Below are positions 24,806 through 33,187 of a stretch of 33,188 nt of DNA, piece by piece. Below the pieces are notes generated by a model. It searched no databases, had not been told where the DNA came from, and saw only the letters and a list, made by a program, of their open reading frames with translations. This stretch comes from Bryobacterales bacterium. GTDB taxonomy: Bacteria > Acidobacteriota > Terriglobia > Bryobacterales > UBA6623. Made by a program: the position numbers and the translations under genes. Every line of letters starts with the position of its first letter. The first letter of the stretch is position 1. Location: NCBI GenBank assembly GCA_028819235.1, contig JAPPMC010000210.1:1-33188 (forward strand). The letters run 5' to 3'.

Positions 24806-25584
24806 TGACACCTGCGATGCGCCCAAAGCAGGTGTGAGCGGCCGACTCGGGTCAGCAGGAGGCGCGCCCGGCGGGCCCTGCACTGGGCTGCGTCTCTGAT
24901 ATGCGGTTCTAGTCCCCGTGAGTCTCCCCGATCGCTGTCGGCGGGTGAATCGATCGAGGACTGCGACGAGCGGTCGTGCCGCTATCGCGAACATGCGACG
25001 CCGGGAGATCGGCCAAACCGGTCACCGGCACAGCCAGGCAGCAGTTGCTCTGCTCCCACCGACGGGGAGCTGCGGCCGAAGCATCATTTCGCTCCGACCC
25101 TGGCTCGGGGCCTCGGGAAGAGGCTTCAGGCTGCCCAACGGCGGATGATCTTGAGTCAGAATGCAGGGCTCGGTTGGCCGCACTACCCGACAGGGTCCTG
25201 GTCATTGTTGGCGTGCGGAGGCTGATCCTATCGCGATCCCCTCCGCCATGGGAGTGAAGGAATGTAGCCGACTTCCCGTTCTGACGTTCGCTGGTTGACC
25301 GGCCAACATGCAACAACGCTGCTGAGCCCCTCGCGACCGGCGCAGCCACACCCGTCCACCAAACTATAGGCACCTCAGACACCGGCAAGCAGCCCTACGC
25401 TGCCGCTCTTGCTCCGCGACATGCGTGTGGTGCAAGTCGCGATCGTCGTGCAACACCCCTACGAGCTCGAGGGAGCCCCGCTCCACACGCGGCAGGACAG
25501 GGTCGCAGAGGAAGGCCAGTATTGCCACGCACGCTTGTCGGACTCTTCGGGATCGAGGGCGTATGCGAATTGCAGGGCCATGAC
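24806..25584. other. Long intergenic stretch between convergent genes
   Basis: About 780 bp between the ends of the Nramp-like gene and the second Gfo/Idh/MocA gene. Small frames on both strands carry no recognisable domains and are rich in Arg/Ser/Pro, typical of non-coding high-GC DNA. No clear terminator or RNA gene could be identified. Confidence 0.45.
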
Positions 25585-26694
25585 TCAGCCGACGAGCTGC
25601 GCACGGCCCGTCTCCGCAGCTTGGTAGCAGGCAAACACGGTCTGCAGGGCTCGGAGGCTATCGTCCACGGTGAGCGGAGGTTCCTCGAGGCCTGCGCTCG
25701 CGCGTACGCATGCCTTTACGAACGGCGTATAACCTGACGGTTCCGGGAACTCTTCGATCCGATGAATGCGGGGATTGTGCTCCTTGCGGCTGTACCAGGA
25801 GAGCGGGAGACCACCGTGCCGTCTGATCTCGAGCCAGCCATGCGATCCCCAGATCTTGATCTGGGAATGGTACCCCTTATCGAGATAGTAGCCAGAAGTC
25901 ATCGTTCCGAAAGCGCCATTTGCGAACTTCATCGCGATGGCGGCCGAATCTTCCACATCCAGAGGCTGCCCGCCTACCACACCCTTGAATCCCGCGACTT
26001 CTACGATTCCAGAGCCCGTCAGGAATGTGGCGAGGTCGAGCCAGTGGATCCCCAGCCAGATCAGGTGGCCGCCTCCGCCACGCGATCTCTTCGCGTACCA
26101 GGTCTTGTGGTAGGCGGGGCGGGTCAGGCGAGTCTGGTCGGCGATCAGATGTGCCTCGACACCGTAGATTCTGCCCATCATGCCTTCGCCGATCAGCCGT
26201 CGAGCCTCGCGGACTTCCGGATTGAGGCGATTCGCAAGTGCCAGCATCAGATGCAGATCATTCGTTTTCGCGAGCTCGTGGAGTCCACGAAAATCTGCGA
26301 TCCGAACGCAGGCCGGCTTCTCGGCCATGACATGGCAGCCCGCTCGGAGCGCGACTTCGATCGCAGGCGGCGCCAAGGCAGCCTCCATGCTGACGAGGGC
26401 CATAACGGGTCTTTGTTCCCTTATGAGGGTCGCTGGCTCGTCGTACACGGCGCTGAGCTTTGTTCCCAGAGCCTCCCGGGCGTCGTCGACGTTTTGCCCG
26501 CCCGGGTCGGACAGCGATACTGCAGCCACTTCGTCAGCCTCGGCGAGTGCTGCAAAGTAGGCGTCCAAGTGGGCACCGCCCGCGTGCGTGATCACGCCCA
26601 CCTTGATTCCTTCGCGCCCCTGCGCCCCGGCCGCGGCGGCAGGCAGAAAAGCGGCCCCGGCCCCCAGCACCTTGGTGAAAACTCTTCGTTGCAT
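25585..26694 (-). CDS. Tat-exported Gfo/Idh/MocA oxidoreductase (second)
   Basis: A 369-residue NAD(P)-dependent oxidoreductase of the Gfo/Idh/MocA family, typically acting on sugars or inositols. The N-terminus MQRRVFTKVLGAGAAFLPAAAAGAQ is a twin-arginine signal (RRVFTK plus hydrophobic stretch), implying folded export with bound cofactor. The dinucleotide fold begins KVGVITHAGGAHLDAYFAAL, less classic than GxGxxG. The family's EKP motif is present as VMAEKPACV, and the C-terminal alpha/beta domain has GGGGHLIWLGIHWLDLATFL with the usual conserved histidine. ATG 26694 is preceded by GGGAG 4 nt away and AAGGAG 12 nt away. It follows the other Gfo/Idh/MocA gene by 31 nt in one operon. Confidence 0.88.
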   Translation of the reverse strand: MQRRVFTKVLGAGAAFLPAAAAGAQGREGIKVGVITHAGGAHLDAYFAALAEADEVAAVSLSDPGGQNVDDAREALGTKLSAVYDEPATLIREQRPVMALVSMEAALAPPAIEVALRAGCHVMAEKPACVRIADFRGLHELAKTNDLHLMLALANRLNPEVREARRLIGEGMMGRIYGVEAHLIADQTRLTRPAYHKTWYAKRSRGGGGHLIWLGIHWLDLATFLTGSGIVEVAGFKGVVGGQPLDVEDSAAIAMKFANGAFGTMTSGYYLDKGYHSQIKIWGSHGWLEIRRHGGLPLSWYSRKEHNPRIHRIEEFPEPSGYTPFVKACVRASAGLEEPPLTVDDSLRALQTVFACYQAAETGRAQLVG

Positions 26695-26725
26695 CGGCTC
26701 CCAGCTCCTTTTCGAATGACTTTCT

Positions 26726-27994
26726 CTAGCCGTCTTGGATGCGCTTGGTTTCCGGATCGAAAGTCATTCGCCTTCCGCTCCACAGGGCGTCTGTTGCCAT
26801 GATGCACGCAATCGAGTGCCCATAGCCAGCCTCGACCGGCGCATAAAGCGTATCGTGGTCTCGCCGTCTCACCGCGTCAAGCCAATTCGCCATGTGGTGC
26901 ACTGTCCCTGGCTTCTCTGGAATCTCTTCCGTCCTAGCGAGAGCGTTCGGGTGTTCGCTCCCTTCTCCGGATACGCGCCAGACGTTCTCGACCTCGAGAG
27001 TTCCCAGCGTGCCCATCACCCGGGTGGCGCTGCCGGCGGCGTTGCTGAGGCAGGTCGAATAGCTGGCCAGGAACTTCTTGGCGCCGCGCCCGTATTCGAG
27101 AGCGACCTCGACGTTGTCGGGGTTCTCGCGATAGTCATGGAAGAAGTACACGCCCCCGTGCGCCACAACGCTGCTCGGATACGGCTCGCCCGTCAGCATG
27201 TGAATCACATCAACTCCATGTGTCATCCATTGGTCAATGATCGCGCTCGAGAAGTCCCGGAACAGTCGGAACGACCGGTAGATCTTGGGGTCGAAGGGCC
27301 GGTAGGGCTTCCCCATCAGGAATGCCTCCCAGTCGACGTCGCTTTCCTTCAACGAATCCAGATCTGCTTGGTTCCTGGCCCAGCGATAGGGGCTGTAGGC
27401 GTTCCAGATGACGTCGACCTTGACGATGTCACCGACGCGACCTTCCTTGATCATGTCCGTGGCGGAGCGATAACGTGGGTAGCTTCGCCGTTGCGTCCCG
27501 ATCTGGACAATTCGGTCTGATTCCTTGACCGCTGCGAGCGCTTCGTTGGTCTCCGAAAGAACGTTTCCCATCGGTTTCTCGCAGTAGACGTCCTTCCCGG
27601 CTTCCACGGCGTCCTTCAGCATCTTGGCGTGCTGGTGGTCGGGGGTAGCAATGATCACCGCGTCGATCTCTTGATCGGCGAGCAGTTCTTCGTAATGCCG
27701 GTAGGACTTCGGTTGCGCACCGTAGGATTCGCTAACCAACTTTGCCGCTGCTTCCAGACGTTGTTTCCAGATGTCGCAGACGGCTGTGACTCGGGCTTGG
27801 TAGTTGCTGCCGAACTCGATACATTCCTTCATCACCTGCGTGCCGCGTCCGCCGGGGCCGATAACGCCCACTTGGATCAGGTCGTTTGCTGCTCGGGACT
27901 GCCCGACGCTCGTCTGTCTAGTTGTGGCTAGCGCTAGACCGGCGGCCGAGGAAGCGCTGAGGAAGTGACGTCGGTTCATTTGAGAGTTCTCCAT
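26726..27994 (-). CDS. Tat-exported Gfo/Idh/MocA oxidoreductase (first)
   Basis: A 422-residue Gfo/Idh/MocA family dehydrogenase with a clear twin-arginine signal, MNRRHFLSASSAAGLALA, starting at codon 6. The Rossmann motif is VGVIGPGGRGTQVM; IIATPDHQHAKM and VYCEKPMGN (the catalytic EKP lysine) follow, then WMTHGVDVIHMLTG in the C-terminal domain. Such secreted members are common in Acidobacteriota and Planctomycetota and oxidise or rearrange sugars, but the substrate here cannot be read from sequence. ATG 27994 is chosen because AGGGA lies 8 nt upstream; ATG 27979 is the alternative. It is the first gene of a two-gene operon with the oxidoreductase at 25585-26694, and diverges from the DUF433 gene. 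Confidence 0.9.
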   Translation of the reverse strand: MENSQMNRRHFLSASSAAGLALATTRQTSVGQSRAANDLIQVGVIGPGGRGTQVMKECIEFGSNYQARVTAVCDIWKQRLEAAAKLVSESYGAQPKSYRHYEELLADQEIDAVIIATPDHQHAKMLKDAVEAGKDVYCEKPMGNVLSETNEALAAVKESDRIVQIGTQRRSYPRYRSATDMIKEGRVGDIVKVDVIWNAYSPYRWARNQADLDSLKESDVDWEAFLMGKPYRPFDPKIYRSFRLFRDFSSAIIDQWMTHGVDVIHMLTGEPYPSSVVAHGGVYFFHDYRENPDNVEVALEYGRGAKKFLASYSTCLSNAAGSATRVMGTLGTLEVENVWRVSGEGSEHPNALARTEEIPEKPGTVHHMANWLDAVRRRDHDTLYAPVEAGYGHSIACIMATDALWSGRRMTFDPETKRIQDG

Positions 27995-28237
27995 GGTTGT
28001 TTCCCTTCGAAGAGACTGGACTGCCTTCGGTTGCTTGATCCTCGTTGTTTCGCGGGAGTTGCTGCCATAGTCTCACAGTTCCGAAAATGGGCTGACTGCA
28101 ATACTGTTCGCTTGACCCGACACTTGACGACTGGGCGAGCGGAGTGTCGGATCGGCGCCGCCCATCGCCAACGAGCAGCGAACGGCGGGGAACGAGAGAT
28201 CGCTGGCGCCCGAGGCCAACGATCACGGACGGAGGCA

Positions 28238-28471
28238 ATCACGACGGACAAGCTGATTGACAGGAACTCGGACATCTTGGGCGGCACTCCCGTGTTCAAC
28301 GGCACGCGGATCCCGGTAAGGATACTGATGGAGCACCTTCAAGCGGGCGACCGGCTTGACGAGTTCCTCGACGATTACCCTACAGTCACAAGGGATCAGG
28401 CCGTCGAAGTGCTTGAGCGTGCGACGACGATACTGGTGGCCGGTGGCAATCAGAGCGAGAGGGCTGATTGA
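28238..28471 (+). CDS. DUF433 protein (VapB-like antitoxin), start unclear
   Basis: The frame encodes a typical DUF433 domain: DKLIDRNSDILGGTPVFNGT, then IPVRILMEHLQAGDRLDEFL, DDYPTVTRDQAVEVLERA. DUF433 proteins are small winged-helix proteins often paired with a DUF5615 PIN-like toxin. No such partner is found downstream (28472-28626). No ATG, GTG or TTG lies at the expected start. A GGAGG at 28231-28235 precedes ATC 28238, ACG 28241 and CTG 28250, and the nearest usual starts upstream are TTGs about 45 codons away, giving an unexpected N-terminal extension. Either a rare start codon is used or the gene has lost its start. Confidence 0.65.
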   Translation: MTTDKLIDRNSDILGGTPVFNGTRIPVRILMEHLQAGDRLDEFLDDYPTVTRDQAVEVLERATTILVAGGNQSERAD

Positions 28472-28626
28472 CTAATCCACGCCAAGACGGCTCGCGTCAT
28501 TGTTTCCGGGGTCGTTCGAGACTCGCACGTTACGGCAGATGCTTGCCGTGGATCATGCTCGCTTTGCTCCCGCCCTGGTCGCAGTAAGCCGCGGTCAGCT
28601 GCGGGGCTTGCCGCCGCGACGGCTCA

Positions 28627-29643
28627 CTATGCGGCTACGGCGGCAATGAGCGCTTGGATGTACCCCACTGTCCAAGCGCGTCCCCTGTGGCACCAAGAGC
28701 CGTCCCCGACCATGCGCGGCACATGGTCCGGAATGACGAACCCACGGAACCCCACCTGCTTGAGGGCGCGGATGGACTCGACCGGATTGCAGTTGCCGTC
28801 ACCCAGATAGCACTCCGTAAAATCCTCGACGGGCCCCTGAACATCGCGGAAGTGCACGTAGAAGATCTTCCCGCGCTCCCCGAAGTAGCGGATCGCATCC
28901 GTCACCCCCTTGCCGGCGCGCATCTCTGACCAACAGCCGTGACAGAAGTCGAGCCCGTGCATCGGGCTGTCAAAGGTCTCCATGGCCCGCCGAAAGTTGT
29001 CGAAGTTTCGGAAGACCCTGCCAATGCCCCCCAGGGTCGGCACTGGCGGGTCGTCAGGATGCAGCGCCAGGCGTAGGCCCACCTCCTCGCAAACAGGCAG
29101 GATCCGCTCCATGAACCAGCTGTAGTTCTCCCAGATCTCCTCCTCGGAGTACTCTCGGTCCGTCGGTGCGCCTGCCCAGATTGCGTACTGGGCTTGGTTG
29201 CCGGCCCCGACGGTCCGGGCCGTGCTGAGGCGAAACGAGGTCGCAAGTGCGCCCCCACGCACGGGTGTGTCCTGTGAGGTACGCCAGACACCGCCGGGCA
29301 TGAAGTTGTAGCCGAGGTATGGGATGCCGGCACGCGCGATGTTGCGCACGGTCCAGATCATGTTGTCGAGTTGTTTCTCGCGCCCCGGCTGTCCGAGCAT
29401 GATTCGGTCGTAGAAGTGTCTTGGCACATTCTCGATAGCGATCAGCCGGAGGTCCGCCCGTTCTGCCTGGGACACCAAGGTGGCGAGATCCTCGTACTCC
29501 CAGCGCTCCTTACCCGGCAACGCTGGGGTGTTGATCTGGAAGTCGTCGCAGCCGCACTGCTTGATGAACCGCAGCCGCGATTCCGTGACCTTCTGGAACT
29601 GCCCGAGGCCCACACGCATGGGGAGGTTGGTGACGTCGATCAT
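28627..29643 (-). CDS. uxuA: Mannonate dehydratase UxuA family
   Basis: A 338-residue TIM-barrel protein of the UxuA family, which dehydrates D-mannonate to 2-keto-3-deoxy-D-gluconate in hexuronate breakdown. The metal-site blocks are LALHPDDPPVPTLGG (His), LDFCHGCWSEM (Cys), FYVHFRDVQG (His) and VIPDHVPRM. Length is slightly below the roughly 390 residues of E. coli UxuA, so it may be a family member with a related acid-sugar substrate. ATG 29643 (MIDVTNLPMRVGLGQF) is chosen over the open frame to 29694. No strong ribosome site; a TATACT hexamer lies at 29708-29713. Divergent from the first M81 gene. It fits with the sugar oxidoreductases and the enolase-type enzyme in the window. Confidence 0.88.
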   Translation of the reverse strand: MIDVTNLPMRVGLGQFQKVTESRLRFIKQCGCDDFQINTPALPGKERWEYEDLATLVSQAERADLRLIAIENVPRHFYDRIMLGQPGREKQLDNMIWTVRNIARAGIPYLGYNFMPGGVWRTSQDTPVRGGALATSFRLSTARTVGAGNQAQYAIWAGAPTDREYSEEEIWENYSWFMERILPVCEEVGLRLALHPDDPPVPTLGGIGRVFRNFDNFRRAMETFDSPMHGLDFCHGCWSEMRAGKGVTDAIRYFGERGKIFYVHFRDVQGPVEDFTECYLGDGNCNPVESIRALKQVGFRGFVIPDHVPRMVGDGSWCHRGRAWTVGYIQALIAAVAA

Positions 29644-29735
29644 CTTGTCTTCGTTTTCTGTCGCGGGCGGGCTCGCACTACCGCCACGCCACACGATACG
29701 GCTGGGAGTATAGCCCGTTCGGAGATAATCGGGCG
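29644..29735. promoter_or_regulatory. Divergent promoter region uxuA / M81 gene
   Basis: In the 92-bp gap, TATACT on the minus strand (29708-29713) is a candidate -10 for uxuA, and GATAAT on the plus strand (29724-29729) ends 6 nt before the GTG of the M81 gene, close enough for a leaderless message. A GGAG overlaps the GATAAT. No clear -35 elements. Confidence 0.35.
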
Positions 29736-31232
29736 GTGACTAGGATTCTCGTCGCGGAATGCAGGCAGGAGGTCTGTTCCTTCAATCCGGTGGCGAGTCG
29801 GTACGAGGACTTTGCCGTTCGTTGGGGGTCCGCGATCTCCGACTACAACTCCAGCGCGCGGGAGGAGGTCGGAGGCGCACTGGGCGTATTCTCCGCCGAC
29901 GGCGGATGCAACCCCGTCCCGACCTACAGCGCGACTTCGATCACCTCGGGCGGGACGCTGGCCGGGCCTGACTTCCGGCGAATCGCCGGCGAGTTCCTTG
30001 GCGGTCTGAGAGAGGCGCTTCCGGCGGACGGGGCGTACTTCGCCTTGCACGGGGCCATGTCCGCGGAAGGCGAGGATGACCCCGAGGGATATCTCCTGTC
30101 CAAGGCGAGGGAGATCCTCGGCGAGAAAGTGCCGATAGTCGTATCGCTCGACCTCCATGGCGTGCTCACCAGGCGGATGCTTCGGCATAGCGACGCAGTT
30201 GTCGCCTATCACACGTATCCTCACGTGGATTTCTATGAGACCGGTGCCCGGGCAGCGCGGCTGCTGCTGGGCATCCTCGGCGGCCACGTTCGCCCTGTCG
30301 CTGCCCGAGTGAAGATTCCTGCGCTGGTGCGAGGGGACGAGCTGATCACCGCTACTGGGCTCTTCGGGCACGTTATCGGTTCAGCGCAACGCTTCGAGGC
30401 CAGCGCCGGCGGGCTCTCGGCAGGCGTGACGATAGGTAACCCGTTCACGGACGTGTCTGCACTCCGGTCCAACAGCCTTGCCGTATCCAACGGCGATCCT
30501 CAGCTCGCGGCCAAGTCCGCGGTCGATCTGGCGCACCAGATCTGGGCAGGGCGGAAGGCCATGCAGGCGTCGCTCACGCCTCTCAAGAAGGCTGTGAGGC
30601 TCGCAGCCCAGACTCGTGGGTGCGCCGTACTGATGGATGCCGCAGACGCCACCAGTTCGGGAGCGTCGGGTGACGGGAACGCCATTCTCCGTGAGGCCAT
30701 CCGAAGCGGTTTCCCCGAATCCGTCCTTGCGCCGATCGTGGCGCCCGGGGCAGTCAGCGACGCATTTGGCGCTGGCGTGGGGACCACGGTTCGGACTGCC
30801 GTAGGGGGAGAGCTCGATCCGGTACGCTTCCGACCGCTGCCCGTCAAGGCTCGGGTCAAGCTGCTCTCGGACGGCGACTTTCGGAGCGAGTCCTTCGGGT
30901 GCCTCTGGTCGGCTGGTCCCACCGCCGTCCTCGAGATCGGTCGGCACGTTCTCGTCGCGACCTCGAGGCCGGTCAGTCTCTTCGACCGATCTCTGTTTCT
31001 CGCCCACGGCCAAGATCCGAAACGGTTCGACTTGGTCGTCGTCAAGTCTCCGCACTGCGAACCGCACATGTACAGCGACTGGTGTGCCCGCCTGATCCAA
31101 GTGGACGGGCCTGGCGCCACAAGCGCGAACTTGGCCTCGCTCCCATACTCGCGGTGCTCTCGTCCCGTCTTCCCTCTCGATCAGATTGTCACCTTCGAGC
31201 CCCAAGTGGAGATGTTCGGGAGAGGTGGCTAA
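29736..31232 (+). CDS. mlrC: M81 family metallopeptidase (MlrC-like), copy 1
   Basis: A 498-residue MlrC/M81 family protein. MlrC (microcystinase C) finishes microcystin breakdown in Sphingomonas, but most bacterial members have unknown natural substrates. Family blocks: ILVAECRQEVCSFNP at the N-terminus (usually HETNTF), YFALHGAMSAEG, VSLDLHGVLTRRM and VVAYHTYPHVDFYETG, which carry probable metal ligands, then LMDAADATSSGASGDGNAIL, and the C-terminal domain with KSPHCEPHMYSDWC. The N-terminal motif differs from the usual HExN, with CRQEVCSF in its place. The GTG start lies 6 nt from a GATAAT. A second M81 gene follows 323 nt downstream on the same strand, and uxuA diverges upstream. Cytoplasmic; no signal peptide. 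Confidence 0.88.
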   Translation: MTRILVAECRQEVCSFNPVASRYEDFAVRWGSAISDYNSSAREEVGGALGVFSADGGCNPVPTYSATSITSGGTLAGPDFRRIAGEFLGGLREALPADGAYFALHGAMSAEGEDDPEGYLLSKAREILGEKVPIVVSLDLHGVLTRRMLRHSDAVVAYHTYPHVDFYETGARAARLLLGILGGHVRPVAARVKIPALVRGDELITATGLFGHVIGSAQRFEASAGGLSAGVTIGNPFTDVSALRSNSLAVSNGDPQLAAKSAVDLAHQIWAGRKAMQASLTPLKKAVRLAAQTRGCAVLMDAADATSSGASGDGNAILREAIRSGFPESVLAPIVAPGAVSDAFGAGVGTTVRTAVGGELDPVRFRPLPVKARVKLLSDGDFRSESFGCLWSAGPTAVLEIGRHVLVATSRPVSLFDRSLFLAHGQDPKRFDLVVVKSPHCEPHMYSDWCARLIQVDGPGATSANLASLPYSRCSRPVFPLDQIVTFEPQVEMFGRGG

Positions 31233-31555
31233 GGGGTGGTGGCCGCAGCCGGCCTCGCGTGCGTCCTCGATGCTCCGCTCGCGTATGCGGCTATTCGACC
31301 CCGTCGAAGCGCGGATTCTGGACGAACGTCCCGAGCGAGGGCTAGAATCGTCCCAACCGGGCGGGCAGGAGCAGAGCCGGATCCCGGCGCTCGAGAACCT
31401 GCGCTGTCAAGTCTGCAATGACGTCACCGAACAGATTGCTGGTGTGCTCCTTTCTTCTGCACTGCCACGAGGCGCTGCAGCGCAAGCGGATCGGAGAAAC
31501 TTCGAATGAAGGCCAGTCAACGGACCGGTGCTGGCGGGCCGGCAGGATCGCCGCC
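31233..31555. other. Gap between the two M81 genes with promoter-like elements
   Basis: Contains a TAGAAT hexamer at 31343-31348 (five of six -10 positions) and, just upstream, the short dyad GGACGAACGTCC at 31320-31331, a possible operator. The frame of the second M81 gene is open from 31418, but that part has no homology. I see no terminator after the first gene. Confidence 0.35.
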
Positions 31556-33082
31556 ATGCTGTTCGCAACCACTCACGTTCTCGCTGGCCAGGTAATGACT
31601 CCCCGCATCGCAGTCGGAGGAATCCTTCACGAGTCCAACACCTTCTCGTCCGACCCGACGGATCTCGATGACTTTCACGGGCGGTCCCTGCGGCGCGGAC
31701 GGGAGATTCACGAGGAGTACGCGACCTCCCAGCATGAGATCGGCGGCTACATCGAAGCCGCCGATAGGCTCGGATTCGACCTTGTCTACACGGTCGTCGC
31801 CAATGCGACCCCGGCTGGACCAGTGACGGACGCTGCATTCGACTCGCTGACTGAGGAGCTCATCGAGCGCTTGGAGCAGTCTGGCCCGATCGACGGGCTC
31901 CTGCTGGCCCTGCACGGTGCGATGGTGGTCGAGAGCCATCCAGACGGGGACGCCGAAGTCTTGAGGCGCCTGCGAGGGGCACTCGGTGACGACTTGCCCA
32001 TAGTCGTCACGCACGACGCGCACGCAAACGTGGCACCGGTGGAGATTGAACTCTCCACGGCGCTCCTGCTGTACAAGGAAGTCCCGCACGTGGACCAGCG
32101 GGAGCGCGGAATCCACGCCGCCGAAATCATGGAGAAGATCGTCAAGGACGGAGCGGATCCCGTTCAGGCAATTGAGAAGCCCCCTCTGCTGTACAACATC
32201 CTGTTTCACAACACCAACCGAGAGCCAATGCTGTCTCTCGTTCAGGAAGCGCGCCGCCTCGAGCGGGAGAATCCACGCATTCTGGCCGCCAGTGTTCCGG
32301 TGGGCTACCAGTACTCCGACGTTCCCCAGATGGGCCCGAGTGTCGTGGTGGTCGCGGACGGCGACGCTGAGCTGGCTCGATCCGAGGCAAAGCGGTTGGC
32401 CGAACTGATGTGGGAGCACCGGAAGGTGATGGAACTGGACCTTCCCGATGCCGCTGAGGCGGTCGAGAAGGCAATTTCCGAGCCGAACACTCCTGTTGTT
32501 CTGGTGGAAATGGGGGACAACATTGGCGGCGGATCCGCGGGCGACAGCACCGCGATCCTCGCGGAGCTCATAAAGCAGGGCGCGCGGGGATACGTGTCTG
32601 CCATGTTCGATCTCGAGGCTGTCCAGCATGCGATCGAGGTCGGCATCGGCGGCCGGTTTGACTTGCTGGTTGGCGGGAAGAGCGATGGCCTGCATGGGCA
32701 ACCGGTCCGCATCCGGGGGGAGGTCAAGCTGATCTACGACGGTCAGTACGTCGAGACCGCGGTCCGGCACGGCGGTCGCCGCTACCTTGACCAAGGGCTG
32801 ACCGCGGTGATCCACGCCGACGGATCCACGCCCGACCTCCCGAACGTGGTCTTGGTCAACAGCAAACGGCACACTCCGTTCAGCTTGGGGCAGCTGACCA
32901 GCGCCGGAATCACGCCGGAACGCCAGAAGATTCTGGTCGTCAAGGCGGCGGTCGCATTCCGTGCGGCCTATGAGCCAATCGCGGGAACGATTATCGAAGT
33001 GGACAGTCCAGGCCTCACCGCCGTAAACCCGGCTCGCTTCACGTACACGCGAGTGCGCCAGGACTTATACGGGCTGCGCTGA
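31556..33082 (+). CDS. mlrC: M81 family metallopeptidase (MlrC-like), copy 2
   Basis: A 508-residue member of the MlrC/M81 family, closer to the standard type than copy 1: RIAVGGILHESNTFSSDP near the N-terminus, GLLLALHGAMVVES, VVTHDAHANVAP, LLYKEVPHVDQRERG and VEMGDNIGGGSAGDSTAIL. The C-terminal VNSKRHTPFSLGQLTSAGI and VDSPGLTAVNPARFTY are typical of the C-terminal domain. Start choice: ATG 31556 has AGGA 8 nt upstream and would add MLFATTHVLAGQ, a short hydrophobic stretch that may be part of a degenerate signal peptide; ATG 31595 begins exactly at the domain with 495 residues. The two M81 copies are clearly diverged paralogues rather than a recent duplication. Confidence 0.9.
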   Translation: MLFATTHVLAGQVMTPRIAVGGILHESNTFSSDPTDLDDFHGRSLRRGREIHEEYATSQHEIGGYIEAADRLGFDLVYTVVANATPAGPVTDAAFDSLTEELIERLEQSGPIDGLLLALHGAMVVESHPDGDAEVLRRLRGALGDDLPIVVTHDAHANVAPVEIELSTALLLYKEVPHVDQRERGIHAAEIMEKIVKDGADPVQAIEKPPLLYNILFHNTNREPMLSLVQEARRLERENPRILAASVPVGYQYSDVPQMGPSVVVVADGDAELARSEAKRLAELMWEHRKVMELDLPDAAEAVEKAISEPNTPVVLVEMGDNIGGGSAGDSTAILAELIKQGARGYVSAMFDLEAVQHAIEVGIGGRFDLLVGGKSDGLHGQPVRIRGEVKLIYDGQYVETAVRHGGRRYLDQGLTAVIHADGSTPDLPNVVLVNSKRHTPFSLGQLTSAGITPERQKILVVKAAVAFRAAYEPIAGTIIEVDSPGLTAVNPARFTYTRVRQDLYGLR

Positions 33083-33187
33083 CGCGGTCAGCACCTCCAC
33101 CGTGGGCCATGCCGGGGTAGAGCTTGGGCGTAGTTCGTGCTTGCGCCAAAACCCTTCGTGCTCCTTATATATGGGCAAACCGGACCC
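33065..33187 (-). CDS. Possible C-terminal gene fragment at right edge
   Basis: The minus-strand frame is open from the window edge to a TAA at 33067-33065 (40 residues, with GFWRKHELRPSSTPAWP). It overlaps the end of the second M81 gene by 18 nt, so it could be a convergent gene entering from the right. It includes the inverted partner of the 25-nt repeat found at 30-54, which is read in another frame there, so it may be only a repeat. No family recognised. Confidence 0.2.
   Translation of the reverse strand, partial: GSGLPIYKEHEGFWRKHELRPSSTPAWPTVEVLTASAQPV
33130..33154 (-). repeat. 25-nt dispersed repeat, right copy
   Basis: The inverted partner of positions 30-54 (24/25 identity). I found no third copy inside the window. 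Because both copies lie within about 60 nt of the ends, the window may be a contig whose assembly stopped at members of a dispersed repeat family. Confidence 0.7.

Noticed and set aside
27965..28240. N-terminal extension of the DUF433 frame
   Set aside because: It overlaps the Tat signal of the divergent oxidoreductase gene and has no family homology; only the part from about 28238 is DUF433.
29640..30371. A 243-codon minus-strand open frame
   Set aside because: Antisense of the first M81 gene; no recognisable motifs.
31517..32872. A 451-codon minus-strand open frame
   Set aside because: It is the antisense shadow of the second M81 gene, which has clear family motifs.
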